NCBI RefSeq assembly: GCF_003385235.1
Contig: NZ_PQIA01000010.1
Span: 62,001-126,000 of the forward strand
Direction: 5' to 3'
Length of the DNA: 64,000 bases
Source: Amycolatopsis circi
Lineage (GTDB): Bacteria; Actinomycetota; Actinomycetes; Mycobacteriales; Pseudonocardiaceae
Part shown: piece by piece, positions 53,971 to 63,023 of the stretch
Numbering within the stretch: position 1 is the first letter of the stretch
How the letters are laid out: each line of letters begins with the position of its first letter
The notes under the pieces: model-generated
Database searches by the model: none
What the model was told of the DNA's origin: nothing
The model's input: the letters and a program-made list of their open reading frames with translations, nothing else
Position numbers and translations under genes: made by a program

Positions 53971-55160
53971 TGGATCACACCGCACTTTCGCTGGTCGAAC
54001 TCGGCGCGGTCTTCTTCGTGCTCGGCGCGCTGGGCAGGCTCGCCGGCCGGATCGGCCTCTCCCCCATCCCCCTGTATCTCCTCGGCGGCCTGTGCTTCGG
54101 CTCCGGCGGCTTGATCCCGCTCGCCGACATCGGCGATTTCGCCCACCTCGCCAGCGAAATCGGCGTGGTGCTGCTGCTTCTGCTGCTCGGCCTGGAGTAT
54201 TCCGCGGCCGAACTGTTCACCGGGATGCGGCGGTCGTGGACCGCCGGCCTGGTGGACATCGTGCTCAACGCCGCCCCCGGCGCGGTGGTCGCGCTGATCC
54301 TGGGCTGGGGCCCGATCGGCGCGGTCGTCATGGCGGGCGTCACGTACATCTCGTCGTCCGGCATCATCGCGAAGGTCCTCGGCGACCTGGGCCGGCTCGG
54401 CAACCGCGAAACGCCGGTGGTGCTGTCGATCCTCGTGTTCGAGGACCTCGTGATGGCGCTCTACCTGCCGATCCTCACCGCGATCCTCGGCGGAGTCAGC
54501 CTGCTCGGCGGGCTCGAAGCGGTCGGCATCTCGCTGCTGGTGATCACCGTGGTGCTGGTGATCGCGCTCAAGTTCGGCCGGTACGTCTCGGCGCTGGTGG
54601 ACAGCGACGACCGGGAAGTGTTCCTGCTCAAGATCCTTGGCGCGGCGCTGCTGGTGGCCGGGATCGCGTCGGCGCTGCAGGTGTCCGCCGCGGTGGGCGC
54701 GTTCCTGCTGGGCATCGCGGTGTCCGGGTCGACGGCGCACAACGCGACCCGGCTGCTGGAGCCGCTGCGGGACTTGTTCGCGGCGATGTTCTTCGTGGTC
54801 TTCGGGTTGAACACCAACCCGGCGTCGATCCCGCCGGTGCTCGGGTGGGCCGCGGTGCTCGCGGTGGTGACGACGCTGACGAAGGTGGCCACCGGATGGT
54901 GGGCCGCGCGCAGACAGAAAATCGGGAGGCTCGGCCGGGCCCGTGCCGGGGCGGCTTTGGTTGCGCGGGGCGAGTTTTCGATCGTCATCGCCGGGCTGGC
55001 GGTCACCGCTGGGGCGGTCGACGGCGAACTCGCCGCGCTCGCTACGGCGTACGTCCTGCTGATGGCGATCCTCGGCCCGACCGCGGCCCGTGTGGTCGAG
55101 CCGGTCGCGAAAGCCTTGCAGCGCAAAGCAGCCTCGAAGGAAACCGTCACCGCCAGCTGA
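53970..55160 (+). CDS. cation:proton antiporter (CPA2, KhtU/KefB-like)
   Basis: A 396-aa integral membrane protein with about twelve helices. GLEYSAAELF, TYISSSGIIAKVL and SILVFEDLVMALYLP (acidic ED pair) are conserved CPA2 segments; VARGEFSIVIAGLAV near the C-terminus is another. The short C-terminus lacks a TrkA-N domain, consistent with the separate subunit encoded just upstream. Start ATG 53970 overlaps its stop by one base. The gene ends 3 bp before the 51-bp palindrome at 55164. Confidence 0.87.
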   Translation: MDHTALSLVELGAVFFVLGALGRLAGRIGLSPIPLYLLGGLCFGSGGLIPLADIGDFAHLASEIGVVLLLLLLGLEYSAAELFTGMRRSWTAGLVDIVLNAAPGAVVALILGWGPIGAVVMAGVTYISSSGIIAKVLGDLGRLGNRETPVVLSILVFEDLVMALYLPILTAILGGVSLLGGLEAVGISLLVITVVLVIALKFGRYVSALVDSDDREVFLLKILGAALLVAGIASALQVSAAVGAFLLGIAVSGSTAHNATRLLEPLRDLFAAMFFVVFGLNTNPASIPPVLGWAAVLAVVTTLTKVATGWWAARRQKIGRLGRARAGAALVARGEFSIVIAGLAVTAGAVDGELAALATAYVLLMAILGPTAARVVEPVAKALQRKAASKETVTAS

Positions 55161-55163
55161 CGT

Positions 55164-55214
55164 CCGTGAGGGGAACCCTGAGGGACTCAGAGTCCCTCAG
55201 GGTTCCCCTCACGG
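55164..55214. terminator. palindromic repeat family 1, copy 4; likely bidirectional terminator
   Basis: Perfect 25-bp arms (55164-55188, 55190-55214) around a single A, followed by CTTTTG. It fills the gap between two convergent genes (stops 55160 and 55222). Best-preserved copy of the family in the window. Confidence 0.8.
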
Positions 55215-55221
55215 CTTTTGG

Positions 55222-57123
55222 TCAGCGCAGGTCGAAGCGAGCGGCGGCGGGAACGTGCGCCAGCGGACTCGCCGGGGCGGATTCCGTCCGCGGACGCGCC
55301 GGGACCGTGCCTGTCAACGGAACCTGGGCCGAGGTCTTGGCCAGGTCGATGGTCAGCTTCGGCGGGTTGGCGGGCGCGGTGATGAAACTGTTGTCAGTCC
55401 CGCCGATCACCAGCGCCAGCCGGTGTCCGGCCGGGACGATGTGGTCCGTGCTCGCGAGCCGGAACGTCATCGTGTAGGCCTTGCCCGGCGTGAGCCGACC
55501 TTCCCGGCTCAGGGACTGGTAGTTCGCCAGGTCCGCCCAGCCTCGGCTGATGATCGTGTAGTCCACGTTCTTCGTGTCCGCGCTGGTCGTCTTGTAGCAA
55601 GCGCTGTCGCCGTCCGTGCTCGAACCCCAGCACGTGCGGTCCGTGCCGGTCACGATTCCTTCGCCAGGGCCCGAGAAATTGCGGATCGTCGCCGGGCCGT
55701 AGTCCACCAGCATCGCCGACAGATGCGCGGTCGAAGTGCTCGGCGTGGCCGTCACGGTGACCGACGAAGTGCCCGAGACCTGCACCGGCGAAGCGAGCGC
55801 GGCGGTGCTGTAGAGGACGCGGTTCGCCGACGTGGCCGACGGATTCGCCGCCCACTCGTTCTCCCCCGCCTGCGGGTTGTCGGTGAACGACGCGGTGCCC
55901 CGGCCGCCCGCGGTGCCGAGCGTGCCGACGCCGGGGATACGGCCCGGTTGCGGACGCAGCACCGTCGCCTTCGTGCCCGGCGCCGGGTAGGTCGCTTCGT
56001 CCGCCCACTGGTCCGGCTGCCGCTCGACAGTCGCCATCGGTTCCTTCTCGATGCCGTTGTCGATGCCCATCAGGTAGTGGTCGAACCACCGGTGCAGGGT
56101 GTCGACCCACTCGGTGCGGCGGTAGTCGAACGGGTCGACGTGGCCGGTCTGGGCGAGCCAGATCTTGCGCTGCACGCCCTTCGCGGCGAGCGCGTCCCAC
56201 CATTGGCCGTAGTTGATCGGCATGACGTTCAGGTCGTTCACGCCGTGCGAGATGAACACGCTGGCGCGCACGTTCTTCGCGTTCGCGACGTAGTCGCGCT
56301 CCGCCCACAATGGCCCGTAGTCGCCGTTCGCGGTCGCGCCGTCGGCGAGTTTCCGGTTCTGCGCCGAACAATCCTGGCCGCCGTTGCGGCGTTCGACGGT
56401 CTGCGCGAGCCCGTCCGGGTCGAAGCCGAACGAGACGCCGTCCGAGCGGTAGTAGTCGTACCAGGAGCTGATCGCGGAGATCGGCACGATGGTCTTGAGT
56501 CCCTCGACGCCGGTCGAGGCGACGCCGTTGGCGATGGTGCCGTCGTAGGACTTGCCGATCATCCCGACGCCGCCGTCGCTCCAGCCCGCCGACATCTTCG
56601 TGCCGCCGGTCTTAGCGGTGTAGCCGGTCGCGCGGCCGTTCAGCCAGTCGACGACCTTCTTGGCCGACTGGACGTCCGAGGCGCCGCCGACGTCGACGCA
56701 CCCGGTCGACCGGTTGGTGCCCGCCAGGTCCACGAGCACCACCGCGTACCCGCGCGGCACGAAGTAGTTGTCGTAGAACAGCGGGAAACCGACCGGGCGC
56801 CCCTGCGCGTCGTACGTCTTGAACTGGGTTTCGTTGCCGCGCCCCACCGAGGAGTAGTACGGGCTGGCGTCCATGATCACCGGGATCTTCTTGCCCGCCT
56901 CGGCCGGTTCCTTCGGCCGCACGATGTCGGCGGCGACCCGGTCCGGGACGCCGTCCCCGTCGCCGTCCCGGCCGAGGTCGACCCACACTGTCTCGCGGAT
57001 CGCCCCTGCGTAGTCGTACTGCGGTTCGCTCGCGGTTCTCGCCGGCGCGGCCGTCGCGGCCGCCGGCACCACCACTCCCGCGGCCAGCACCGCGGCGGCG
57101 CACAGCCCTGTCAGCACACGCAT
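55222..57123 (-). CDS. secreted X-Pro dipeptidyl-peptidase-like (CocE/NonD) hydrolase
   Basis: A 633-aa secreted serine hydrolase. Residues 1-26 are a cleavable signal peptide (MRVLTGLCAAAVLAAGVVVP, cut near ATAAPA). The alpha/beta domain has the nucleophile elbow GMIGKSYDGT (Ser192), a Y-x-x-x-S region (ISSWYDYYRSDG) for the amino-end pocket, and the C-terminal jelly-roll (TDHIVPAGHRLALVIGG). A DGDGDGVPDRV segment (52-62) resembles a calcium-binding loop. This is the PepX/CocE group; characterised members remove X-Pro dipeptides or cleave esters. It is part of the block between cmk and rluB, and no upstream partner is on the same strand within 88 bp of rluB's stop. Confidence 0.83.
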   Translation of the reverse strand: MRVLTGLCAAAVLAAGVVVPAAATAAPARTASEPQYDYAGAIRETVWVDLGRDGDGDGVPDRVAADIVRPKEPAEAGKKIPVIMDASPYYSSVGRGNETQFKTYDAQGRPVGFPLFYDNYFVPRGYAVVLVDLAGTNRSTGCVDVGGASDVQSAKKVVDWLNGRATGYTAKTGGTKMSAGWSDGGVGMIGKSYDGTIANGVASTGVEGLKTIVPISAISSWYDYYRSDGVSFGFDPDGLAQTVERRNGGQDCSAQNRKLADGATANGDYGPLWAERDYVANAKNVRASVFISHGVNDLNVMPINYGQWWDALAAKGVQRKIWLAQTGHVDPFDYRRTEWVDTLHRWFDHYLMGIDNGIEKEPMATVERQPDQWADEATYPAPGTKATVLRPQPGRIPGVGTLGTAGGRGTASFTDNPQAGENEWAANPSATSANRVLYSTAALASPVQVSGTSSVTVTATPSTSTAHLSAMLVDYGPATIRNFSGPGEGIVTGTDRTCWGSSTDGDSACYKTTSADTKNVDYTIISRGWADLANYQSLSREGRLTPGKAYTMTFRLASTDHIVPAGHRLALVIGGTDNSFITAPANPPKLTIDLAKTSAQVPLTGTVPARPRTESAPASPLAHVPAAARFDLR

Positions 57124-57211
57124 TCCCGTTGCCCTCCAGAGTCGTCGTCGGGTGCCGACAACTCAACCGGGCGGCCGGTGCCCGGCATCAGGGCCGAAAG
57201 TGGGGAACCGG

Positions 57212-57964
57212 TCAGAGTCCCACGGTGCGGTACAGCGTGCCGACCTCGCCGCGGTTGAGCCGGCGGATCGTGCCCTGGCGCTGGTTGCCGAGCTGCACGT
57301 CGCCGACCGCCGTGCGCACCAGCTTGCGCACCGGATGCCCGGTGGCCGCCAGCAGCCTGCGCACGATGTGCTTGCGGCCCTCGTGGATCACCAGCTCGAT
57401 CATGCTGCGGCCGGAATGCATGTCCTTGACCCGGAACTGGTCGACCTTCACGATGCCGTCCGGCAGCTCCCAGCCCGCGCGCAGTTCCTTGCCCAGCCCG
57501 CGCGGCACCAGGCCCTCGACCTCCGCGAAGTAGGTCTTGAGCACCCGGTACGACGGGTGCATCAGCCGGTGCCCGAGGTCGCCGTCGTTGGTGAGCAGCA
57601 GCAGGCCCTCGGTGTTCTCGTCGAGCCGCCCGACGTGCACGACGCCCGGGGTCTCCTCCCACCGGCCGCGCAGGTAGTCGCCCACGCACGGGCGGCCCCG
57701 GTCGTCCGACATCGTGGAGTGCACGCCCTTGGGCTTGTTGAACGCGAGGTACACGAGGTCGTCGCGGAGGTTGACCCGCGTGCCGTCGACGTGGATCACC
57801 GCCTCGTCCGGGTGCACGCGGCGGCCCAGCTCGGTGACGACCTCGCCGTCCACCTCCACCCGGCCGGCCGCGATCAGGTCCTCGGCCGCCCGGCGCGACG
57901 CCACGCCTGCCTGCGACAGGACCTTCTGCAGGCGGATGCCGTCGGGGTGTTCGTCAGATGTCAT
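57212..57964 (-). CDS. rluB: 23S rRNA pseudouridine synthase of the RluB/RsuA family
   Basis: A 250-aa rRNA-modifying enzyme. The S4 RNA-binding domain is at about 8-65 (IRLQKVLSQAGVASRRAAED). The catalytic domain has VVHVGRLDENTEGLLLLTND, in which Asp115 is the nucleophile. RKHIVRRLLAATGHPVRKLV is the late conserved motif. It modifies a uridine in 23S rRNA helix 89/90 by family analogy. The start overlaps scpB by 11 bp, as in most actinobacteria, so it is the end of the segregation operon. Confidence 0.9.
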   Translation of the reverse strand: MTSDEHPDGIRLQKVLSQAGVASRRAAEDLIAAGRVEVDGEVVTELGRRVHPDEAVIHVDGTRVNLRDDLVYLAFNKPKGVHSTMSDDRGRPCVGDYLRGRWEETPGVVHVGRLDENTEGLLLLTNDGDLGHRLMHPSYRVLKTYFAEVEGLVPRGLGKELRAGWELPDGIVKVDQFRVKDMHSGRSMIELVIHEGRKHIVRRLLAATGHPVRKLVRTAVGDVQLGNQRQGTIRRLNRGEVGTLYRTVGL

Positions 57965-58832
57965 CGATGGTGTCCACTTCGGGTAGCAGCGGAGCGATCG
58001 GGGGAAGGTCGTTCAGCGACGACAGCCCCAGTCGCTCCAGGAACAGCTCGGTCGTCACGTACAGCGTGCCCGTGGTCTCCGGGTCGGTGCCCATCTCCTC
58101 GATGAGCCCCCGCGCCAGCAGGGTCCGGATCACGCCGTCCACGTTCACCCCGCGCACCGCGGCGACCCGGGCCCGGGTGACCGGCTGCCGGTACGCGATC
58201 ACGGCGAGGCTCTCCAGCGCGGCCCTGGTCAGCTTCGACCGCTGGCCGTCCAGCAGGAGCTTCTCCACGAACGGGGCGTAGGTGTCCCTAGTGTAGAACC
58301 GCCACCCTTCGCCGACGCGCCGCAGGTCGATCCCGCTGGCCCGCTCGGTGAACTTCTGCGCCATGGTGCGCAGCGCGACGGTCACCCTGGCGACCGGCTG
58401 CCGCAGCGTGTCGGCGAGAGAATCCTCCGCGATCGGCGAGTCCACGACGAGCAGCAGCGCTTCGAGGGCGGCCTCGAGCGCCTCGTCGTCCTCGACGCTG
58501 GGCAGGCCGCTGTCCACGGCGACCAGGCCTTCGTCGTCGGCTGGCTCCGCGGCTTTCGCTTCTGCTTCCGGCGCGGCTTCGGCGGTCTCCGGCTCAGTTT
58601 CGGCTGGGTGCGCGGCTTCGGCTTCCGGCGCGGGTTCCGGCTCGACGGACTCCGCGTCGGCCTCGTTTTCCGGCTGCGGCGCGGTTTCCGGCTCAGCCTG
58701 CTCGGCAGCGACCGGCTCGGCCGCGGCTTCGGCCTCGACCTGAGCCTCTTCCGCCGGAGCAGCCGTAGCCCCCTCCGCCGTCGCGGCCGGAGTTTCCTCC
58801 TCCGCCGGTGCGCGGTCGTCTTCGGTGCTCAC
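57954..58832 (-). CDS. scpB: segregation and condensation protein ScpB
   Basis: A 292-aa protein; the SMC-partner ScpB. A Glu/Ala/Pro-rich extension fills residues 1-100 and is far longer than in model species. The winged-helix core follows: LEALLLVVDSPIAEDSLADTL, then GEGWRFYTRDTYAPFVEKLL, and SLAVIAYRQPVTRARVAAVRG. With ScpA and SMC it forms the condensin complex. The start overlaps scpA by 4 bp and the stop overlaps rluB. Confidence 0.9.
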   Translation of the reverse strand: MSTEDDRAPAEEETPAATAEGATAAPAEEAQVEAEAAAEPVAAEQAEPETAPQPENEADAESVEPEPAPEAEAAHPAETEPETAEAAPEAEAKAAEPADDEGLVAVDSGLPSVEDDEALEAALEALLLVVDSPIAEDSLADTLRQPVARVTVALRTMAQKFTERASGIDLRRVGEGWRFYTRDTYAPFVEKLLLDGQRSKLTRAALESLAVIAYRQPVTRARVAAVRGVNVDGVIRTLLARGLIEEMGTDPETTGTLYVTTELFLERLGLSSLNDLPPIAPLLPEVDTIDDI

Positions 58833-59842
58833 CCGTATTCCTCCTCCTCGGCCGCCGCGCGGTCGTGCTCGGCGGCGACGGACGCCTCGGCCACGCTGCC
58901 GCCGGTCCAGCGGACGTGCAGTTCCGCCAGTGCCTCCAGCTGGTCGAACTGCACCGTCGACTCGCGGTACAGCTCCAGCAGCGCGAGGAACCGGGCCACG
59001 ATCTCGACCGTGTGCTCGCAGTCCGAGGTCAGTTCCTTGAACGTCGCCTGCCCGGCCTCGGCGAGCTTCAGCCGCAGCAGCGCGGCGTGCTCGCGCACGG
59101 ACACGCGTCCCATGTGGATGTGCGCGATCGACACCTGCGGCGGCGGTTTCGGCCGGAACACCGCGACCGCGATCTCCGCGAACCGCTCCGGGGTTACGCC
59201 CAGCATCACCTCCGGCAGCAGCCCGAGATACCGCTCCTCCAGCGCCACCGACCGCGGGTACCGCCGCAGCGCGCCTTCTTCCAGCTCGCCGAACAGCGCG
59301 GCAACCTGCTTGTACGCGCGGTACTGCAGCATCCGCGCGAACAGCACGTCGCGGGCTTCCAGCAGGGCGAGGTCGTCCTCGTTCTCGACCTCGGCCGAGG
59401 GCAGCAGCCGCGCGGCCTTGAGGTCGAGCAGGGTCGCCGCGATCACCAGGAACTCGGTGGTCTCGTCGAGGTTCCAGTCCGGGCCGAGCGCGCGGGTGTA
59501 GGCGATGAAGTCGTCGGTGACGGTGTGCAGGGCGACCTCGGTGACGTCCAGCTGGTGCTGCGAGATCAGCTGCAGCAGCAGGTCGAACGGGCCCTCGAAG
59601 TTCTGCAGCCGCACCTTGAACTTGGAGGCGTTCTCGTCGGCGGCGTATCCCTCGGGGATGGTGCCGCCGTGCACCGTCTCGTGCTCGGCCGGAGCGGGCT
59701 CGGGAGCCTCCGGAGCAGCGGTCCCCTCCGGAACTTCCGCGGCCGCCGTGTTCTCCGTGCTTCCGGTGCTGTCCGTGCTCGCAGCGCTGTCCGAGACTGC
59801 CGCTTCCGGCTCCGGCAGCTCGGCCGATGCCGGTTCGTCCAT
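58829..59842 (-). CDS. scpA: segregation and condensation protein ScpA (kleisin)
   Basis: A 337-aa kleisin. Residues 1-75 are a Ser/Thr/Glu/Pro-rich extension. FKVRLQNFEGPFDLLLQLI and TDDFIAYTRAL are the N-terminal kleisin helices that bind SMC; the C-terminal winged helix (FLALLELYRESTVQFDQLE) binds the SMC head. Start ATG 59842 shares a base with the stop of the small gene before it. Confidence 0.92.
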   Translation of the reverse strand: MDEPASAELPEPEAAVSDSAASTDSTGSTENTAAAEVPEGTAAPEAPEPAPAEHETVHGGTIPEGYAADENASKFKVRLQNFEGPFDLLLQLISQHQLDVTEVALHTVTDDFIAYTRALGPDWNLDETTEFLVIAATLLDLKAARLLPSAEVENEDDLALLEARDVLFARMLQYRAYKQVAALFGELEEGALRRYPRSVALEERYLGLLPEVMLGVTPERFAEIAVAVFRPKPPPQVSIAHIHMGRVSVREHAALLRLKLAEAGQATFKELTSDCEHTVEIVARFLALLELYRESTVQFDQLEALAELHVRWTGGSVAEASVAAEHDRAAAEEEEYG

Positions 59843-60258
59843 CAGCCCTCGGTTCCGCCGTCCTCGCCGTCGGACCGCAATCGCTGCACCAGCACGGACT
59901 CCTCGCCGCGCTGGTCGAAGTCGGCGAGCAGCACGGCGACCGCCTCGCGGACGAGCCGGCCGCGGTCGACGACCAGCTCGTGCTTGGCGCGCAGGTTCAG
60001 CCGGGCCTGCTCCATCGCGAGCAGTTCCTCGCCGGACACGTAGACGGTGATCTTCGCGTCGTGCTTGGTGCGCCCGGACCCGCTGCGCGCCGCGTTGCGG
60101 GCCAACTGGTCGGGGTCCGCCGGGGCGCTCGGCTTGCCGCGCGGGGCCACCGGTTCCGCCGGAGCGGGCACGGAGGGGCGTTCGAGTGCGGGGGTCGCCG
60201 GGCTGGAGGTGAGGCGGAAGAGTTCCGACGCTCCGGGCAGGGAAGCGCGCCTGCTCAC
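59842..60258 (-). CDS. small conserved protein between parA and scpA, ribbon-helix-helix-like
   Basis: A 138-aa protein from GTG 60258 (GTGA overlap with the parA stop). Residues 1-75 are Pro/Ala/Ser-rich and probably disordered. The C-terminal half, KHDAKITVYVSGEELLAMEQ followed by ARLNLRAKHELVVDRGRLVR and EAVAVLLADF, has the strand plus two helices of a ribbon-helix-helix domain. RHH proteins bind DNA as dimers and often serve as ParB-type partners of ParA ATPases. Its tight link to parA and scpA suggests a chromosome-organisation role. I do not recognise a named gene. Confidence 0.68.
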   Translation of the reverse strand: MSRRASLPGASELFRLTSSPATPALERPSVPAPAEPVAPRGKPSAPADPDQLARNAARSGSGRTKHDAKITVYVSGEELLAMEQARLNLRAKHELVVDRGRLVREAVAVLLADFDQRGEESVLVQRLRSDGEDGGTEG

Positions 60259-61286
60259 CGGGCGATCACCTCGCGGGCCAGCGCACGGTAAGCCGCGGCG
60301 CCGGCGGACTTGGGAGCCCAGGTCGTGATGGGCTCGCCCGCGACCGTCGTCTCGGGGAACCGCACGGTGCGGTTGATCACCGTGTCGAACACGGTGTCGC
60401 CGAATGCCTCGACCACGCGAGCCATGACCTCCTTCGAGTGCAGGGTTCTCGGGTCGTACATCGTGGCGAGAATCCCCGTGATGTCCAGTTTGGGGTTGAG
60501 GCGTTCCTGCACCTTCTCGATCGTGTCGATCAGGAGCGCGACGCCTCGCAGACTGAAGAACTCGCACTCCAGGGGGATGATCACACCGTCCGCGGCGGTC
60601 AATGCGTTCACCGTCAACAGGCCGAGCGAGGGCTGGCAGTCGACAAGAACATAGTCGTAGTCGTTCATCACCGGACGAAGGACCCGTAACAACGTGTGCT
60701 CGCGCCCTACCTCTGCGACGAGCTGGACCTCCGCCGCGGACAGGTCGATGTTGCTCGGCAGCAGGTCAACGCCGTCGACGCGCGTTTTGCGGAGCACGTC
60801 CCCGATCTGCACCGAGCGCTCCATGATGACGTTGTAGACCGTCTGGTCCAGTTCGTGCGGCTGGATGCCGAGCCCGACCGACAACGCGCCCTGGGGGTCG
60901 AAGTCGACCAGCAGCACGCGGCGGCCGCATTCGGCGAGCGCGGCGCCGAGGTTGATCGTGGACGTGGTCTTGCCGACCCCGCCCTTCTGGTTGCACATGG
61001 CGAGCACCTTCGCCGGGCCGTGGCGCTCCAGCGGCGGCGGCTCGGGGATCTCGCGCAGCGGGCGCCCGGTCGGCCCGATCCCGCTCTCCGCGCGCTCTTT
61101 CGCCCGCATCCGGGCGCGTTCGGCGCGGGTCAGCGGCCGTTCCGGCTCGTCGCCCTCGTGGTCCGCCGGGGTGGCGATCCGCGCGTGCTCGAGGTTCGCC
61201 GCGGCCGAACCGGAGGTCCCGGCGGAACCGGCTGGCCCGGCGGACGCTGCCGGGTCCTCCGGCTGGTTCGGGGTCGGTGTCGACAT
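60255..61286 (-). CDS. ParA-family chromosome-partitioning ATPase
   Basis: A 343-aa ParA/Soj-type protein. A charged 90-residue N-terminal extension precedes the ATPase. The deviant Walker A is CNQKGGVGKTTSTINLG (KGGVGKTT at 101-108), Walker A' is LLVDFDPQGAL, and DYVLVDCQPSLGLL is Walker B. Linked to scpA and scpB and the RHH-like gene, so it is an accessory ParA distinct from the one near oriC; it may help move or load condensin. It is separated from xerD by 132 bp. Confidence 0.88.
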   Translation of the reverse strand: MSTPTPNQPEDPAASAGPAGSAGTSGSAAANLEHARIATPADHEGDEPERPLTRAERARMRAKERAESGIGPTGRPLREIPEPPPLERHGPAKVLAMCNQKGGVGKTTSTINLGAALAECGRRVLLVDFDPQGALSVGLGIQPHELDQTVYNVIMERSVQIGDVLRKTRVDGVDLLPSNIDLSAAEVQLVAEVGREHTLLRVLRPVMNDYDYVLVDCQPSLGLLTVNALTAADGVIIPLECEFFSLRGVALLIDTIEKVQERLNPKLDITGILATMYDPRTLHSKEVMARVVEAFGDTVFDTVINRTVRFPETTVAGEPITTWAPKSAGAAAYRALAREVIAR

Positions 61287-61418
61287 GGCGCGAAAGCTCC
61301 TTGTTCGGCGGGGTCTCCGGCAGCCTATGCGGATTTCCGGAGCCCCGGCAAAGCGCCGCGCCGGGCCGCACGGGCCAAGTCACCGCAGCGTGGGAAGGCT
61401 CTATGACGCGTTGAGCGT

Positions 61419-62351
61419 TCAGCCGAGAGCGCGCGGATGCGCGGTGGCATAGACCTCTCGCAGCGTCGTGACGGTGACGAGCGTGTACACCTGGGTCGTG
61501 GTCACCGAGGCGTGGCCGAGCAGTTCCTGCACCACGCGGACGTCCGCGCCGCCTTCGAGGAGGTGGGTCGCGAACGAATGGCGCAGGGTGTGCGGCGAGA
61601 CCGCGGCGGTGATCCCGGCTCGCTCGGCGGTGTCCTTGAGCACCTGCCACGCGCTTTGCCGGGAAAGCCTGCTGCCGCGGGCGTTGAGGAAGATCGCCGA
61701 GGTGCCGCGCCCGTTCGCGGCGAGCGCGGGACGGGCCCGGACCAGGTACGCGTCGAGTGCTTCCAGCGCGGGACGGCCGATCGGCACCAGCCGTTGTTTG
61801 CCGCCCTTGCCGTCGAGCAGCACGGTTCGCTCGTTGTCGTCGACATCGTCCACATCGAGCCCGACCGCCTCGGAAATCCGGGCACCGGTCGAGTACAGCA
61901 GCTCCAGCAGCGCACGGTCGCGCAGGGAGCGCTCGCCGTCCGGCGGCGGGGTGTCGAGCAGCTTGAGGACGTCCGCCACCGGCAACGCCTTGGGCAGCCG
62001 TTTCGCCGCGGCCGGCGGACGGACGTCGCGGGCCGGATCGTGTTCGGTGAGACCGTCGGCGTGCGCGAACTTGTGCAACCCACGGACGGCGACCAGCGCC
62101 CGCGCGGCCGATGACGCCGCCAGCGGCTGATGTTCTTCGTCGCCCTCGCGCAGCGCGGCACCGAACGACGTGACGTGCGCGGGCGTGACCTCGGTCAGCC
62201 GCGCGACCCCCGCCGCTTCCAGATGGGCGGCGTAGCGGCGGAGGTCGCGGGAGTAGCTGTCAAGGGTGTTGCGGGCGGTGCCGCGTTCGACGACGAGGTG
62301 GTCGAGGTACGTGGCTATCGCGCCCCGCACCTCGACACCCGCGTCATTCAC
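61419..62351 (-). CDS. xerD: tyrosine recombinase XerD
   Basis: A 310-aa site-specific recombinase. The catalytic set is complete: Arg158 (GARISEA), Lys182 (DGKGGKQR), His254 and Arg257 (HTLRHSF), His280 ([10 protein letters not shown]) and Tyr289 (VYTLVT). The N-terminal SAM-like domain ([20 protein letters not shown]) binds the core site. The [19 protein letters not shown] segment and the length are those of XerD, which resolves chromosome dimers at dif with XerC. The synteny with pyrG, NUDIX and parA is typical; it is not a phage integrase. Confidence 0.92.
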   Translation of the reverse strand: MNDAGVEVRGAIATYLDHLVVERGTARNTLDSYSRDLRRYAAHLEAAGVARLTEVTPAHVTSFGAALREGDEEHQPLAASSAARALVAVRGLHKFAHADGLTEHDPARDVRPPAAAKRLPKALPVADVLKLLDTPPPDGERSLRDRALLELLYSTGARISEAVGLDVDDVDDNERTVLLDGKGGKQRLVPIGRPALEALDAYLVRARPALAANGRGTSAIFLNARGSRLSRQSAWQVLKDTAERAGITAAVSPHTLRHSFATHLLEGGADVRVVQELLGHASVTTTQVYTLVTVTTLREVYATAHPRALG

Positions 62352-62390
62352 GCCGCCACTCTAGGACGGCGCACCGACAGAACCGAGAAT

Positions 62391-63023
62391 TCAGCCCTCG
62401 GCCAGTCGGCGAGCGAACCGCGACGGCCGGTCCTGCCACGGCGCGTCGGCCGGGCGAGTCTTCGCCGCACCGGTCACGACCGCGTGCGCCGACAACACTC
62501 CCGACACGGTCGCCCCGTTGACCAACTCGCCCGCCAGTGCCATCCGGACCGCCTCGGCGAGCGGGAATTTCCGCACCACCAGGTCGGCCTCTTCCTCGCC
62601 GAGCACGTCACGGTCCACTTCGGACAGATCGCGCGCGAGGAACACCCGCACCACCTCGTCGGTGAACCCGGGCGAGGCCGCGACGTCGACCAGCGTGTCC
62701 CAGCTGCCCGCCGCCAGCCCGGCCTCCTCGGCCAGTTCGCGCCGGGCCGCGTCGACCGGGTCCTCCCCTTCGTGGTCGATCAGCCCGGCGGGCAGCTCCC
62801 ACAGCCTGCGCCCGAGCGGATGCCGGTACTGGTGGACGAGCGTGACGTTGTCCTCGCCGTCCAGCGCCGCGATCACCACCGCGCCGAGGTGCTCGACCAC
62901 CTCGCGCTTGGCCGTTTCCCCGCCGGGCATCACGACGTCGTCGACCCGGAGGCCGACGACGCGTCCCACGTGGACGACCGTGCTGCCGGCGACGGAGAAC
63001 TCGTGCGTGCCGGGCGTGGTCAC
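62391..63023 (-). CDS. NUDIX hydrolase, ADP-ribose pyrophosphatase type
   Basis: A 210-aa Nudix enzyme. The Nudix helix reads [21 protein letters not shown], with the E-x7-REL-x-EEAG core; [14 protein letters not shown] just before it is the ADP-ribose pyrophosphatase hallmark. It hydrolyses ADP-ribose or related nucleoside diphosphate sugars to AMP plus ribose phosphate. GTG 63023 overlaps the pyrG stop by 4 bp, so it is translationally coupled. The gene order pyrG-nudix-xerD is common in actinobacteria. Confidence 0.88.
   Translation of the reverse strand: MTTPGTHEFSVAGSTVVHVGRVVGLRVDDVVMPGGETAKREVVEHLGAVVIAALDGEDNVTLVHQYRHPLGRRLWELPAGLIDHEGEDPVDAARRELAEEAGLAAGSWDTLVDVAASPGFTDEVVRVFLARDLSEVDRDVLGEEEADLVVRKFPLAEAVRMALAGELVNGATVSGVLSAHAVVTGAAKTRPADAPWQDRPSRFARRLAEG

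Noticed and set aside
53083..55160. The antiporter and DUF4267 block as a defence island
   Set aside because: The components are ordinary ion-homeostasis and unknown membrane proteins; nothing in the sequence points to anti-phage function.
60255..61286. ParA as a plasmid partition gene
   Set aside because: It is embedded in the scpA/scpB/rluB operon, a chromosomal arrangement.
61419..62351. The tyrosine recombinase as evidence of an integrated mobile element
   Set aside because: Length, motifs and the pyrG-NUDIX-xerD-parA-scpAB neighbourhood identify chromosomal XerD; no att-like repeat or tRNA is near.
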